Position numbers and translations under genes: made by a program
Assembly: GCA_963840665.1 (NCBI GenBank)
Contig: CAWIZO010000008.1
Location: 806,001-870,000, forward strand
DNA: 64,000 nucleotides
Reading direction: 5' to 3'
From: DATFTE01 sp963840665
Lineage (GTDB): Bacteria; Acidobacteriota; Terriglobia; Terriglobales; Acidobacteriaceae
Part shown: positions 7,803 through 17,553 of the stretch, in pieces
Numbering within the stretch: position 1 is the first letter of the stretch
Layout: every line of letters begins with the position of its first letter
The notes under the pieces: model-generated
Database searches by the model: none
What the model was told of the DNA's origin: nothing
Seen by the model: the letters and a program-made list of their open reading frames with translations, nothing else

Positions 7803-9484
7803 ATCGCCGGTCCTTCCTTGCGGGCATGACCGGACTGCTCTCCGCTTCGGCCTTCGCTCGATTCGATGCTGGCGCGCCCGCCCTTCCCTTCCGCTTCGTC
7901 GACGTCAGCCGCTCCGCCGGAATTGATTTCCGTCACAACAGCGGCGCCTACGGAGGCAAGCTTCTCCCCGAAACTCTGGGGTCCGGCTGCGCCTTCCTCG
8001 ATTACGACGGCGACGGCTGGCAGGACATCTTGCTCGTCAATGGCATGGACTGGCCCGGCCACAAGCGGACCCACAGCACCCTTCGCCTCTATCGCAACAA
8101 TCGCAACGGCACCTTCAACGATGTCACGAAAGCTGCCGGACTCGACCTCGAAATGTATGGCATGGGCGTCGCCGTCGGCGACTCCAACAACGACGGCTTT
8201 CCCGACATCCTCATCACCTGTGTCGGCCAGAATCGTCTCTTCCGCAACACTGGCAAAGGCACATTTGTCGACGCAACCCAGTCGAGCGGACTGGGTAACC
8301 GCCAGGGCTTCAGTACTTCCGCTCTCTGGTTCGACTTCGATCGCGACGGATTGCTCGATCTGTTTGTCTGCAATTACGTCAAGTGGTCAGCGGATCACGA
8401 CGTTTTCTGCAGCCTCGACGGCAAGCATAAGTCGTATTGCACTCCCGAGGCCTATCATGGAGAAACCTACTGGCTCTTTCACAATCGCGGCGACGGCACC
8501 TTCGAAGACATCACTGCGACCAGCGGCATCTTCGACAGCAGTTCGAAGTCATTGGGCGTGACCATGCTCGACTACGACCACGACGGATGGCCCGACCTGC
8601 TCGTCGCCAACGACACCCAGCCCAATAAGCTCTACCGCAATCAGCGTAATGGAACTTTCAAAGACGTTGCCGTCGAGGCGGGAATCGCCTTCAGCTCCGA
8701 AGGCAAAGCCCGCGCCGGCATGGGCGTCGACGCCGCCGACTTCGACAACTCCGGCTCCGCCGGAGTCGCGATCACCAACTTCGACAACGAAATGGTAGGA
8801 CTTTACCGTGCCTCCGGCAACGGCACTTACGCTGACATCGCCGCGCCCAGCGGAGTTGGTATCGCCTCCAAAGACAAGTTAGGATTTGGCTGCGTCTTTC
8901 TCGACGCCGGCCTCACCGGCTCTCTCGACCTCGCCATCGTCAATGGACACATCGACGACACCCTACGCAATGTGCGCAACGTCGGCTACGCCCAAGCGCC
9001 GCAGCTTTTTCTCAACGACGGTCACGGCAAGTTCCACGAAGTCGCCGCCGAATCCGGAGGAGGATTCGCCGACCCCAAAGTCGGACGCGGCCTCGCCTAT
9101 GCCGACTTCGATCGTGATGGAGACCTCGACCTGCTCATCACCACGAACAACGGTCCGGCTTATCTCTACCGCAACGACCAAACCGCCGGCAATCGCAGCG
9201 TCCGCATTCGCCTCGTAGGCACGAAGTCAAACCGAGATGCCATCGGCGCGACCGTCAAGCTCACCTCTGGAAGCGTTACTCAATCGCGCCTGGTCAAAGG
9301 CGGATCAAGTTACCTATCCCAATCCGAACTGCCCGTTATATTCGGGCTAGGAAAACTCGACCACGCCGACCGCGTGGTGATCGAATGGCCAAGCGGAAGG
9401 ACGGAGGATTATAAGAATCTTGCAGCGGGACGCGCCTATGAGTGCGTCGAAGCCAAGGGAATCACAGGTCTACCCGGCTTCTAA
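7799..9484 (+). CDS. Secreted CRTAC1-family protein (FG-GAP/VCBS, ASPIC/UnbV)
   Basis: 561 residues from GTG 7799, overlapping the regulator gene by the GTGA overlap. The N-terminus RRSFLAGMTGLLSASAFA is a Tat-type signal, so the protein is exported folded. The body carries repeated calcium-binding FG-GAP/VCBS motifs of the form DYDGDGWQD, DSNNDGFPD, DFDRDGLLD, DYDHDGWPD and DFDRDGDLD, consistent with a beta-propeller. The last 90 residues are the ASPIC/UnbV domain (VRIRLVGTKSNRDAIGATV, then VIEWPSGRTEDY). Such proteins are abundant in Acidobacteriota and Planctomycetota; no enzymatic activity is established. Placement inside a two-component operon is notable but its meaning is unknown. Confidence 0.9.
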   Translation: MNRRSFLAGMTGLLSASAFARFDAGAPALPFRFVDVSRSAGIDFRHNSGAYGGKLLPETLGSGCAFLDYDGDGWQDILLVNGMDWPGHKRTHSTLRLYRNNRNGTFNDVTKAAGLDLEMYGMGVAVGDSNNDGFPDILITCVGQNRLFRNTGKGTFVDATQSSGLGNRQGFSTSALWFDFDRDGLLDLFVCNYVKWSADHDVFCSLDGKHKSYCTPEAYHGETYWLFHNRGDGTFEDITATSGIFDSSSKSLGVTMLDYDHDGWPDLLVANDTQPNKLYRNQRNGTFKDVAVEAGIAFSSEGKARAGMGVDAADFDNSGSAGVAITNFDNEMVGLYRASGNGTYADIAAPSGVGIASKDKLGFGCVFLDAGLTGSLDLAIVNGHIDDTLRNVRNVGYAQAPQLFLNDGHGKFHEVAAESGGGFADPKVGRGLAYADFDRDGDLDLLITTNNGPAYLYRNDQTAGNRSVRIRLVGTKSNRDAIGATVKLTSGSVTQSRLVKGGSSYLSQSELPVIFGLGKLDHADRVVIEWPSGRTEDYKNLAAGRAYECVEAKGITGLPGF

Positions 9485-9609
9485 GCATGCGAATTCTGGC
9501 CGGCGCCAATCATCGCGCCGGAGGATGCGATTCGCTGCGCTGATCCAGCGCGGACAATTCTTAACTGTCCTAAGCCTTTTGCGTTACCATTACACACGCG
9601 AGGTGTACC

Positions 9610-10134
9610 GTGCGGACTCGCCTGTTGGCTCTTCTGCTCATCCTGACCGCCGTTGCCTTCTCGGCACTCTCGAACAGATCCCGAAGGTTAACTGTCGCGC
9701 CTGAAACGGAAAGCTCCTTTCTGAAGAATTACACGCCGCAGCGCGTGATCGAGCGTTTCCAATGCGACCAGACTTCATCCCACTCCTTCAGCAATGGCAC
9801 CGGGGCGGAAAAGGATTTCGTGACTCACCAATCCGCGGTGGAATGGTATTTCGTTGTGGCGTCCGACAAATTGCTTCCGCTTACGACCGCTCTCAATGAT
9901 GACCTGGTCGCGCAACTGCGGCTGAACGGAGCCCAGATCCTGAGCCGGAGCGGCGACGCCCGCACCGGGTTTCACTACGAATACAAACTGGGCAAGAGCG
10001 TAGGCAGCGTCACTCTCCCGCCCGTGGAGCTAAGCTCTCATGTCCGTCGAGCGACACCGCTGCCAACCTCTATGTTGGACGTGACGGCGAAAGTGGAAAC
10101 GACCGAAAAGTGGTACCCAAAATCGCAGCTGTAA
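9610..10134 (+). CDS. Exported protein of unknown function
   Basis: 174 residues from GTG 9610. The first 20 residues (MRTRLLALLLILTAVAFSAL) are a signal peptide or membrane anchor. The mature part has no motif I recognise; it is mixed alpha/beta-like with a central VEWYFVVASDKLLPLTTALN segment. A family of soil bacterial hypothetical proteins is likely. It stands alone between the CRTAC1 gene and a GloVer-repeat gene on the same strand, with short gaps and no clear ribosome site. Confidence 0.65.
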   Translation: MRTRLLALLLILTAVAFSALSNRSRRLTVAPETESSFLKNYTPQRVIERFQCDQTSSHSFSNGTGAEKDFVTHQSAVEWYFVVASDKLLPLTTALNDDLVAQLRLNGAQILSRSGDARTGFHYEYKLGKSVGSVTLPPVELSSHVRRATPLPTSMLDVTAKVETTEKWYPKSQL

Positions 10135-10312
10135 ACACAACCCCCATGTGACCTGCGACGATCCACTACACTCCAAACGCGTTTTGTTCAGCGCGGTCAC
10201 CACTCGTGACTAACTTTTTACATTCCAATGACAACTGCATTTTGCCATGGGAATAAAAGACCAAAGTCATAGGCCCTCGATCTCATCCCCGTTTTCACAG
10301 GAGCATACGCCC

Positions 10313-11551
10313 ATGAAGCTCTGGATTTCCCTCGCCAGCCTATTCCTTCTCCTTTGCACCCCGGCCTTCGCCGCCAACTCGTTCACCACCTTGTTGACCC
10401 TCACCTGCAACGGCAGCCAGTTCCAGAGAATCGGCCCGTGCCCTGACGGCGGCCGAGCGGTGGCCCTCACGATCGGCTCTGATGGTAATTTTTACGGAAC
10501 CGCTCAAGATTCGATGGAAGGCAGCTCCGCTCCTAACGGAGGTACGGTTTATTCGCTTACTCCTTCGGGCTCATTCAAGTTACTGCACACATTCGCCCCA
10601 GGAACAGGAAGCAATTATCCCAACGGGAATCTTCCAGGCCTCCTGCGGCAGGGACCTGACGGCAAGCTCTACGGCACCACGCTGTTCGGCGCGGTCAATG
10701 GTTGTAACGGCTACTGCGGATTCGGTGTGCTCTACCGGATCAACACCGATGGAACCGGCTTCAAGATTCTTCACAAGTTCTGTTCAAAGACCAACTGCAT
10801 CGACGGGGGCGAATCCGCCAGCAATCTCGCGCTCGGAACCGACGGCAATCTCTATGGCACTTCGTTCGCTGGAGGGACAAACAATTACGGCACCATTTAC
10901 AAGATCAGCGTCTCCACCGGCGCATATCAGGTCGTTTATGACTTCAATTTCTCTACCACCGGCGAGACCCCTTCAAGCCTCGTGGTGGCAACTGACGGCA
11001 CCTTCTACGGACTCACTTCCAGTTCTCAAGGACAGCTGTTGTTCCACTACACGGAGTCGACCGGAACTCTCACCTCCATCCCCCTGAATTTCCCGGTGAT
11101 CAACGGACTCCCATCCAGCGGGAGTTTACTCACCCTCGGTCCCAACGGAAATTTCTACGGCATCTATGTGATCTATGGGGAAACTGGCTCGGGGATTTTC
11201 GAAGTTCAACCCGACGGCAGCAACCTACAACTCTTCCCCTTCTTTACGACGGTCGGTTCCGGGAGCACGCAGAGTCTGCTGCTGGCTTCAGACGGCAACT
11301 TCTGGATTCCGAATCTTAACGGCACCGACGGCTATGGGGCCATCATGACTGTGTCCCCGATCGATGGCAGCCTGATCCAGACGCTTTCGCCCTTCTCCGC
11401 GACAGCCGCAGTGGGTGCATATCCCACCTCGCTTCTCCAGGACTCGAAAGGAATTCTCTGGGGAACCACCGACTCTTACGGCAAAGCGCCCAAGAACCAC
11501 TTCGCTGACGGCACGGTATTCAGTCTGAACGCAGGACTGCCGCCGCGGTAA
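10313..11551 (+). CDS. Secreted GloVer-type tandem-repeat protein
   Basis: 412 residues from ATG 10313, chosen because CACAGGAG lies just upstream and a signal peptide (MKLWISLASLFLLLCTPAFA) starts there; the frame is open back to 10247. The mature protein is built of about eight repeats of roughly 45-50 residues centred on patterns such as GSDGNFYGTA, GPDGKLYGTTLFG, GTDGNLYGTSFAGG and ATDGTFYGLT. This is the choice-of-anchor tandem repeat (GloVer) signature, which predicts a beta-propeller-like fold. Such proteins are common in Acidobacteriota. No C-terminal anchor is visible here, so it is probably released or loosely surface-bound. The function is unknown. Confidence 0.85.
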   Translation: MKLWISLASLFLLLCTPAFAANSFTTLLTLTCNGSQFQRIGPCPDGGRAVALTIGSDGNFYGTAQDSMEGSSAPNGGTVYSLTPSGSFKLLHTFAPGTGSNYPNGNLPGLLRQGPDGKLYGTTLFGAVNGCNGYCGFGVLYRINTDGTGFKILHKFCSKTNCIDGGESASNLALGTDGNLYGTSFAGGTNNYGTIYKISVSTGAYQVVYDFNFSTTGETPSSLVVATDGTFYGLTSSSQGQLLFHYTESTGTLTSIPLNFPVINGLPSSGSLLTLGPNGNFYGIYVIYGETGSGIFEVQPDGSNLQLFPFFTTVGSGSTQSLLLASDGNFWIPNLNGTDGYGAIMTVSPIDGSLIQTLSPFSATAAVGAYPTSLLQDSKGILWGTTDSYGKAPKNHFADGTVFSLNAGLPPR

Positions 11552-11573
11552 GGCTCATTCTCTCTGTTTCGAG

Positions 11574-11610
11574 CAGATGCCTTTCGCATCCACGGAGGGC
11601 ATCTGTTCTT
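11574..11610 (+). terminator. Possible terminator after the GloVer gene
   Basis: Stem CAGATGCC (11574-11581) pairs with GGCATCTG (11598-11605), with a 16-base loop, followed by TTCTT. The T run is weak. The remaining bases to 11826 show no gene I can support. Confidence 0.4.
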
Positions 11611-11826
11611 TAGCAAGAAACACAGAACGCTCCTCTAGTATTTTCGCAGTATTGCCCATTCCACCGCGCACAGCTAACTTTGCTCCAGTTCCACGACCTC
11701 CTTACGGCTCTCATGAAGCCTTTACGGAGGCACCCTACCCCAAGGGAGCAGGCCCTCACCCGGACTGCTCCCTGTTTACCCCCTCCATCCTCCGCGTCGT
11801 TGACGCAGCGATGCCCCGTGCTTAAG

Positions 11827-14745
11827 ATGAATCGGCTCAGTCGGACTCCCCCTGTGATCGGCGAACTCATTTCGCATTACCGCGTTGTCGAGCAGCTCGG
11901 CGGCGGCGGCATGGGCATTGTGTATAAGGCCGAAGACACCTCTCTCGGCCGTTTCGTCGCCCTCAAGTTTCTTCCGCCCGACGTCGCCCAAGACACCAAT
12001 GCTCTCGAACGCTTTCGCCGGGAAGCCCGCGCCGCCTCGGCTCTCAATCACCCCAACATCTGCACCATCTACGAAATCGGCAGCCACGAACAGCAATCGT
12101 TCATCGCGATGGAGTTTCTCGACGGCGTGACTCTTAAGCATCGTATCGCTGGACGTCCTCTCGATTCCGACGTTTTGCTCTCCCTAGCGATCGAAATCGC
12201 CGACGCTCTCGACGCCGCCCACTCCGAGGGCATCGTTCATCGTGATATCAAGCCCGCCAACATCTTCGTCACCAAGCGCGGACACGCAAAAATCCTCGAC
12301 TTTGGCCTGGCGAAAGTGGGCCCGACTTCTGGATCTTCCAGTAAGTTCGCGGCCGTCAACAGCGCCACGGAAACTGCCGAACCGCACCTGACCAGTCCCG
12401 GCTCCACGCTCGGCACCGTCGCTTACATGTCCCCCGAGCAGGCCCGAGCCCGCGAACTCGACGCCCGCACCGACCTGTTCTCCTTCGGCGCCGTGCTCTA
12501 TGAGATGGCCACGGGCTCACTTCCCTTTCGCGGCGAGAGTAATGCGGTGATTTTCAAAGCTATTCTTGACGCCGCCCCTACTCCTGCCGTGCGCCTGAAT
12601 CCCGATATTCCCGCCGAGCTGGAACGCATCATCAATAAGGCGCTGGAAAAAGATCGTGATCTCCGCTACCAGCACGCCGCCGACATGCGCTCTGACCTGC
12701 AGCGTCTGAAGCGCGACACCGACACACACTCCTCAACAGCAGCCGCGGTGGCCGCCGCCAAGCCCGCTTCGGGCCGAGCCACCCGTCACATTCCGCTCTA
12801 TATCGGCGCAGTCATCGTGTCACTCGCTGTCATCGCTGCTGGACTCTACTACCGCTCTCATCGCAGCAAAACGCTTTCCGAAAAAGACACCATCGCTGTG
12901 GCCGATTTTTCCAACAGCACTGGCGATCCCGTGTTCGACGACACCCTCAAAACGGCGCTTAGCGTTTCCCTCCGCCAGTCTCCCTTTCTCAACGTTCTTT
13001 CCGATGGCGAAGTTTCTAGGACCTTAAAGCTAATGACTCTTCCCGCTGGGACTAAGCTCACACCCGAGGTCGCTCGCGATCTCTGCCAGCGCGCCGGCAG
13101 CAAGGCCTACATTGCCGGATCCGTGGGCAGCCTGGGAAGCGAGTATGTCCTGTCCCTGAAAGCCGTGAACTGCCAGACTGGCGATGTCCTAGCGCAAGAG
13201 CAGGTCACCGCATCCTCCAAAGAGAATGTCTTACCGGCGCTCGGTGACGCCACTTCCAAATTGCGCGGCGAATTAGGAGAATCTCTCGCCACCGTGCAAA
13301 AGTTCGATGTCCCCCTCGCCCAGGCCACCACTTCGTCGCTCGAGGCGCTCAAGGAATACAGTCAGGGAGCCACTAAACAAGAGCCCGATCAAGCGCTTCC
13401 CTACGACCTCAAGTCCATTCAACTCGATCCCAACTTTGCCATGGCTTACCTCGCCGTCGGCCAGGATTATCTTGTCGAGGCGGAAACCGGACGCGCCGCC
13501 CAGTACTTCCGAAAAGCCTTCGAACTGCGCAACAACGCCAGCGAACGCGAGAAATTAATGATCGACGCGGAATATTACAGCAGCGTCACTGGAGAGCTCG
13601 ACAAGGCCGCCCAAACCTATCGCGAGGAAATCGAAAATTACCCTCGCAAGAGTAGCGCCTACAACAATCTCGGCAACATCTACGCCGCCCAGGGTCAGTG
13701 GAGCAAGGCGGCCGAAATGCTTCGCCAGTCGCTCGCCATGTCGGGCGACAAATCCGCCGACTACGAAAATCTTGGGAATGCGATGATGGCGCTGCAACGC
13801 TTCGAAGACGCGGAGAAGGTTCTCCACGAAGCGCAGGCCAAGAATCTTGAAGACAGCCTCGGCCGCATCGGCCTTTACGGCATCGCCTTTCTCAAAGGCG
13901 ATACTGCGGCCATGACTCAACACTCCACCTGGCTGAGGGGCAGGCCCGATTCCGAAAACTACGCTCTTAGCCTCGAAGCCGACACCGCAGCCTTCGCGGG
14001 ACGCCTTCGCGAAGCGCGGGAGCTAACCCAGAAGGCCGCAGACTCTTCCGTGCGCAACGACAGCAAGGAGAATGCCGCCGTCTGGCTCGAGAATGCCGCG
14101 CTCCGCGAAGCCATGTTCGGAAATTTCGCCGACGCTCGCCGTACCGTATCGCAGGGCCTCAAGCTCAATGCGACCAGCGAAGGCGTCCGCGTTGAAGCCG
14201 CGCTCGCCTCCGCCCTCGCCGGTGACTCCGCCACCAGCACGGCGCTCGCACGCGGCCTCGACAAAGAATTTCCTCTCGGCACCCAGGTGCAATCCCTCTG
14301 GCTGCCCTCCGTTCGAGCCCAACTCGCTTTGAACAAAAAGGACCCATCCGCTGTTGCAGCCCTAGAGCCCGCTCTGCAATCAGGAGGCCTGCAGGAATTC
14401 GGCCAGATCTCGTTCGCGCTCAATCTCTCCTGTCTCTATTCTGCCTACGTGCGCGGGAACGCCTATCTCGCCGCAGGCAATGGCAGTGCGGCTGCCGGAG
14501 AGTTTCAAAAGATCCTCGACCACAACGGACTTGTCTGGAATTGTCCCACCGGCGCCTTAGCGCATTTGGGATCCGCGCGCGCCAACGCTCTGCAAGCCAA
14601 AAGCCTCCAGGGCGCCGAGGCCGACGCTGCTCGCGCCCGCGCCCTCGCCGCTTACAAGAACTTCCTCACACTCTGGAAAGACGCCGACCAGGACATCCCC
14701 ATCCTCAACCAAGCCAAGGCGGAATACGCTAAGCTACAAAATTGA
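11827..14745 (+). CDS. Membrane Ser/Thr protein kinase with TPR sensor half
   Basis: 972 residues from ATG 11827; the frame is open to 11680, but the kinase fold begins right after 11827. The Hanks-type kinase domain (about 17-285) has GGGGMGIVYKAED (glycine loop), catalytic Lys 47, HRDIKPANIF with Asp 140, DFG at 158-160 and the substrate segment GTVAYMSPEQAR. A single membrane helix lies at about 321-343. The outer half (360-972) starts with a TolB/CsgG-like segment (IAVADFSNSTGDPVFDDTL) and continues as tetratricopeptide repeats (for example SAYNNLGNIYAAQGQWSKAA). This layout is common in Acidobacteriota. It probably phosphorylates cytoplasmic proteins in answer to a periplasmic cue; targets are unknown. 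Confidence 0.92.
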   Translation: MNRLSRTPPVIGELISHYRVVEQLGGGGMGIVYKAEDTSLGRFVALKFLPPDVAQDTNALERFRREARAASALNHPNICTIYEIGSHEQQSFIAMEFLDGVTLKHRIAGRPLDSDVLLSLAIEIADALDAAHSEGIVHRDIKPANIFVTKRGHAKILDFGLAKVGPTSGSSSKFAAVNSATETAEPHLTSPGSTLGTVAYMSPEQARARELDARTDLFSFGAVLYEMATGSLPFRGESNAVIFKAILDAAPTPAVRLNPDIPAELERIINKALEKDRDLRYQHAADMRSDLQRLKRDTDTHSSTAAAVAAAKPASGRATRHIPLYIGAVIVSLAVIAAGLYYRSHRSKTLSEKDTIAVADFSNSTGDPVFDDTLKTALSVSLRQSPFLNVLSDGEVSRTLKLMTLPAGTKLTPEVARDLCQRAGSKAYIAGSVGSLGSEYVLSLKAVNCQTGDVLAQEQVTASSKENVLPALGDATSKLRGELGESLATVQKFDVPLAQATTSSLEALKEYSQGATKQEPDQALPYDLKSIQLDPNFAMAYLAVGQDYLVEAETGRAAQYFRKAFELRNNASEREKLMIDAEYYSSVTGELDKAAQTYREEIENYPRKSSAYNNLGNIYAAQGQWSKAAEMLRQSLAMSGDKSADYENLGNAMMALQRFEDAEKVLHEAQAKNLEDSLGRIGLYGIAFLKGDTAAMTQHSTWLRGRPDSENYALSLEADTAAFAGRLREARELTQKAADSSVRNDSKENAAVWLENAALREAMFGNFADARRTVSQGLKLNATSEGVRVEAALASALAGDSATSTALARGLDKEFPLGTQVQSLWLPSVRAQLALNKKDPSAVAALEPALQSGGLQEFGQISFALNLSCLYSAYVRGNAYLAAGNGSAAAGEFQKILDHNGLVWNCPTGALAHLGSARANALQAKSLQGAEADAARARALAAYKNFLTLWKDADQDIPILNQAKAEYAKLQN

Positions 14746-14766
14746 CGCAAGGCCAAGGGAGACTTG

Positions 14767-16416
14767 ATGACCATCCTCCGGAAACTGTCTGTCGTAGTCG
14801 TTACACTCGCAATGTGGAATACCGCCTCCGCCGGCAACAACGCTGTTGATGAAGCCCTGGCCACCATTCGTCCCGAGGCGATCCGTGCCAACATGACTTT
14901 CCTCGCCGACGATGCACTCGAAGGCCGCGGCACGGGCACCCGCGGATACGCTATCGCTGCGAAATTCATGGCTGCGCAATTCGCCGCTCTCGGACTTCAA
15001 CCCGCAGGCGACGCTGGATCATACTTTCAGGATGTCCCCTTTCGTTCCATGCGCCCCGACCAAACGCAAACGACGCTGACGCTCGTTCGCGACGGCAAAG
15101 AGGAGAGTCTCACGTACCGCAAGGACTTCATCACTCGTGGTGATCCCGTCCGCCCCGACACTTCCGTGGAAGCCCCCGTCGTCTTTGTAGGCTTCGGTGT
15201 CACCGCCCCTGAGCAGGGCTACGACGATTATCGGGGTATTGACGCGAAAGGAAAGATCGTCGCCCTGGTATTCGGCGCCCCCAATTTCGAGTCGTCGATG
15301 AAGGCGCACTACTCCTCCTCGCAAGGAAAACTGGCCAACGCAGCCGCGCACGGAGCCGTTGGCATCATCACCCTCGATAGCCCGACGATGGAGCAGGTGT
15401 ATTCCTTCAGCGAGCAAGTCAGAGATCTCGCGCTTCCGCAATTCCGCTGGCTCGACAAACAAGGCACTCCAAATAATTATTATCCGGAATTGAAAGGCAC
15501 CGCGATCCTGAGTTTAGCGGCCACCGCAAGATTTTTTGCCGACAGTCCACATACCGCGGACGAAGTTTATGCCGCGTTGAAAACCGGTAAGCCCATCTCG
15601 TTCGACCTGCCAGTCACCGCGAAGATTCGCAACGTCACCAAACTTGATGACGTGCATAGTCCCAACGTCGTCGCCAAACTCGAAGGCAGCGATCCGGCGC
15701 TCAAGGCCGAGTACGTGGTCTATAGCGCTCACCTCGATCACCTCGGCGTCGGTGCGCCCGTCAACGGAGACAGCATCTATAACGGCGCGCTCGACAACGC
15801 CTCTGGTTCGGCCATCCTGATCGAAATGGCGCGTGCCTTCAGCAGCATGAAAGTCCGCCCGCGCCGTTCCATCCTGTTTCTCGCCGTCACCGCCGAAGAG
15901 GCCGGACTGCTTGGCTCTGATTATTTCGCGCACTATCCCACCGTCACGAAAAGCGACATCGTTGCCGACGTCAATACCGACGAAGACCCCATGTTCTGGC
16001 CGCTCGCCGACATCGTCGCGTTCGGCGCCGAACATTCCTCGATCGAAAGCGCTATTCATCGCGCCTGCGAGCGCATGCACCTTAGCCAGAGTGCCGACCC
16101 CGCCCCCGAGCAAGTCGTCTTCATCCGGAGCGATCAATATTCGTTTGTGAAGCAAGGCATCCCCGCGGTCATGCCCACCCCGGGAGGAAAATCCACCAAC
16201 CCGAATCTCAACCCTGGCGCCATCTTCGCCAATTGGGAGCGAACCCGTTACCACCAACCGCAAGACGACATCCAACAACCAGGGCTGGATTTCGAAACCG
16301 CCGCGCAGTTCGCGAGATTCGCTTTCCTGACGGGCTACTTCATCAGCCAGGACAACGAGCGCCCCACATGGAACAAAGGCGATTTCTTCGGCGACCACTA
16401 CGGCAAGAAAAACTGA
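14767..16416 (+). CDS. Secreted M28-family metallopeptidase with PA domain
   Basis: 549 residues from ATG 14767, preceded by AAGGGAG. A signal peptide (about 1-22) precedes the mature enzyme. A protease-associated insert covers about 130-240. The di-zinc M28 core shows the ligand order of the family: YSAHLDHLG (His about 322), GALDNASGSA (Asp about 343), TAEEAGLLGS (Glu pair 377-378), NTDEDP, and a late His in RYHQPQDD. It should be an aminopeptidase or a related exopeptidase in the periplasm. It follows the kinase gene by only 21 bases and may be co-transcribed. Confidence 0.92.
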   Translation: MTILRKLSVVVVTLAMWNTASAGNNAVDEALATIRPEAIRANMTFLADDALEGRGTGTRGYAIAAKFMAAQFAALGLQPAGDAGSYFQDVPFRSMRPDQTQTTLTLVRDGKEESLTYRKDFITRGDPVRPDTSVEAPVVFVGFGVTAPEQGYDDYRGIDAKGKIVALVFGAPNFESSMKAHYSSSQGKLANAAAHGAVGIITLDSPTMEQVYSFSEQVRDLALPQFRWLDKQGTPNNYYPELKGTAILSLAATARFFADSPHTADEVYAALKTGKPISFDLPVTAKIRNVTKLDDVHSPNVVAKLEGSDPALKAEYVVYSAHLDHLGVGAPVNGDSIYNGALDNASGSAILIEMARAFSSMKVRPRRSILFLAVTAEEAGLLGSDYFAHYPTVTKSDIVADVNTDEDPMFWPLADIVAFGAEHSSIESAIHRACERMHLSQSADPAPEQVVFIRSDQYSFVKQGIPAVMPTPGGKSTNPNLNPGAIFANWERTRYHQPQDDIQQPGLDFETAAQFARFAFLTGYFISQDNERPTWNKGDFFGDHYGKKN

Positions 16417-16515
16417 GGAAAGTTACGCGATTGCCTGGTGGGCCTCTTGGCCGCGTTGTTTGCGACAGGACGGGATGTTCGATCGTGCCGAAATTGCGAC
16501 AAGCCTATTTTGAAC

Positions 16516-17142
16516 TTAGTGACAATCCTCGCATGCTCTCCCGCGCAATCCATCCCAGCCTTCTTTCACGATGATGGGCACCATAATCAAGGCGGCGGTT
16601 GGGTCTGCCCACCACCAACCGAAAAGCGCATTGAGCAGCAGACCTCCGAGAAGAATCACGGACAGGTAAGCGCAGATGGAAGTCTGGCGGGAATCCGCTT
16701 GCAGCGCAGCACTGCCCAGAGACTTCGCCGTTCGCCGTTTCGCGCGCGCCAGGACGGGCATTACGACTAAAGAGAGAACAGCTATCGCGATACCTACCGT
16801 ACTGCGCTTGGGAGCTTCACGCTTCAGCAGCGAGGCTGTGGCATCCCACGTTACGTATGCCGCGAGCAGCAGGAACCCTACGCCAACCAGCCTGACCGCC
16901 TTTTTCTCTAACGCCTCCGGGTGACCACCGATCCGCTCCGCATGAAGCCTCCAAAGCAGCACTGCGCCCGAGGACGTCTCAATCCAGGAATCCACGCCGA
17001 AGCCCACCAGCGCAACGCTGCCGGCAACCAGGCCCGCGATCAGAGAAACAAAACCTTCAAGAAAGTTCCACACGATGGTCAAATATTCGAGTCTGATCCC
17101 GCGTTCTACAGCAGCAGCTCGGTCTACCGCATCGGAGGCCAT
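16516..17142 (-). CDS. CDF-like cation efflux membrane protein
   Basis: 208 residues with six hydrophobic segments. The pattern LEGFVSLIAGLVAGSVALVGFGVDSWIE matches the start of the cation diffusion facilitator membrane domain, with Asp of GVDSWIE in the metal-site region; the canonical His of HxxxD sites is absent. The second half has CAYLSVILLGGLLLNALFGWWWADP, another conserved CDF segment with an Asp. There is no C-terminal cytoplasmic domain, so this is the short form. It is read against its neighbours and stands alone. The metal or other substrate cannot be told. Confidence 0.75.
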   Translation of the reverse strand: MASDAVDRAAAVERGIRLEYLTIVWNFLEGFVSLIAGLVAGSVALVGFGVDSWIETSSGAVLLWRLHAERIGGHPEALEKKAVRLVGVGFLLLAAYVTWDATASLLKREAPKRSTVGIAIAVLSLVVMPVLARAKRRTAKSLGSAALQADSRQTSICAYLSVILLGGLLLNALFGWWWADPTAALIMVPIIVKEGWDGLRGRACEDCH

Positions 17143-17363
17143 CTGCTCATGCTACAGCAGCGATAAATCTTCCATCGCGCAAACCGGCCGGTACCCCCCT
17201 GACCTTCCGACCGCGATCCAGACCAAAATGGGAATTTCTGGGCCGAATTCGACGTCGGCCATCCGTCGTCCGATTTCTTGTCAAGCCCCCTAAACGTCCT
17301 CTTTTCTCCTAAACTTCTCATAACAACCCGAATATATTTTTGAAAACTTGTCCGATTTTACCT

Positions 17364-17380
17364 TAGCAATATGCTATACT
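17364..17380 (+). promoter_or_regulatory. -10 box with overlapping palindrome
   Basis: TATACT (17375-17380) is a good -10 box in an AT-rich stretch. An inverted repeat TAGCA-ATA-TGCTA (17364-17376) overlaps it and could be an operator. No convincing -35 is at normal spacing (TTGTCC at 17348 is 21 bases away). Confidence 0.4.
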
Positions 17381-17386
17381 GTACTT

Positions 17387-17484
17387 ATAGAGTGGAAGAA
17401 GGCGTTGGCCCCGTGCCAGCGCCTTTTGTATTTAAGGGCCAATTCGGGAAAGGGGCGCGCAGGGATGGAACCTGCGCTTTTTTT
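17387..17484 (+). ncRNA. Candidate short RNA or leader ended by two terminators
   Basis: If transcription starts about 7 bases after TATACT (17375-17380), the RNA meets two terminator-like hairpins before any good coding start. Hairpin 1: AAGGCGTTGG (17399-17408) with CCAGCGCCTT (17416-17425), one G-U pair, then TTGTATTT. Hairpin 2: GCGCAGG (17457-17463) with CCTGCGC (17471-17477), then seven T. The product would be an RNA of roughly 100 bases, or an attenuating leader of the nuclease gene at 17554. The same bases are open in frame with the nuclease, so a long N-terminus is the competing reading. Confidence 0.4.
17457..17484 (+). terminator. Strong intrinsic terminator
   Basis: Perfect 7-base stem GCGCAGG/CCTGCGC with a 7-base loop and a run of seven T (17478-17484). 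It is upstream of the nuclease gene and on its strand, so read-through or a second start would be needed to express the nuclease. Confidence 0.7.
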
Positions 17485-17553
17485 GTGTCTACAACTATCC
17501 AGGAAACACCGGCGGCAACAACCGCTAGGCGTCCGCGACGTAAGGTAAAACCT

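Noticed and set aside
15514..16398. 294-codon frame on the minus strand
   Set aside because: It is antisense to the M28 peptidase; no recognisable domain.
17371..17553. Long N-terminus of the PD-(D/E)XK protein
   Set aside because: Although open in frame, it is read through two terminator hairpins and lacks a ribosome site; ATG 17554 begins exactly at the family similarity. Kept as an alternative.
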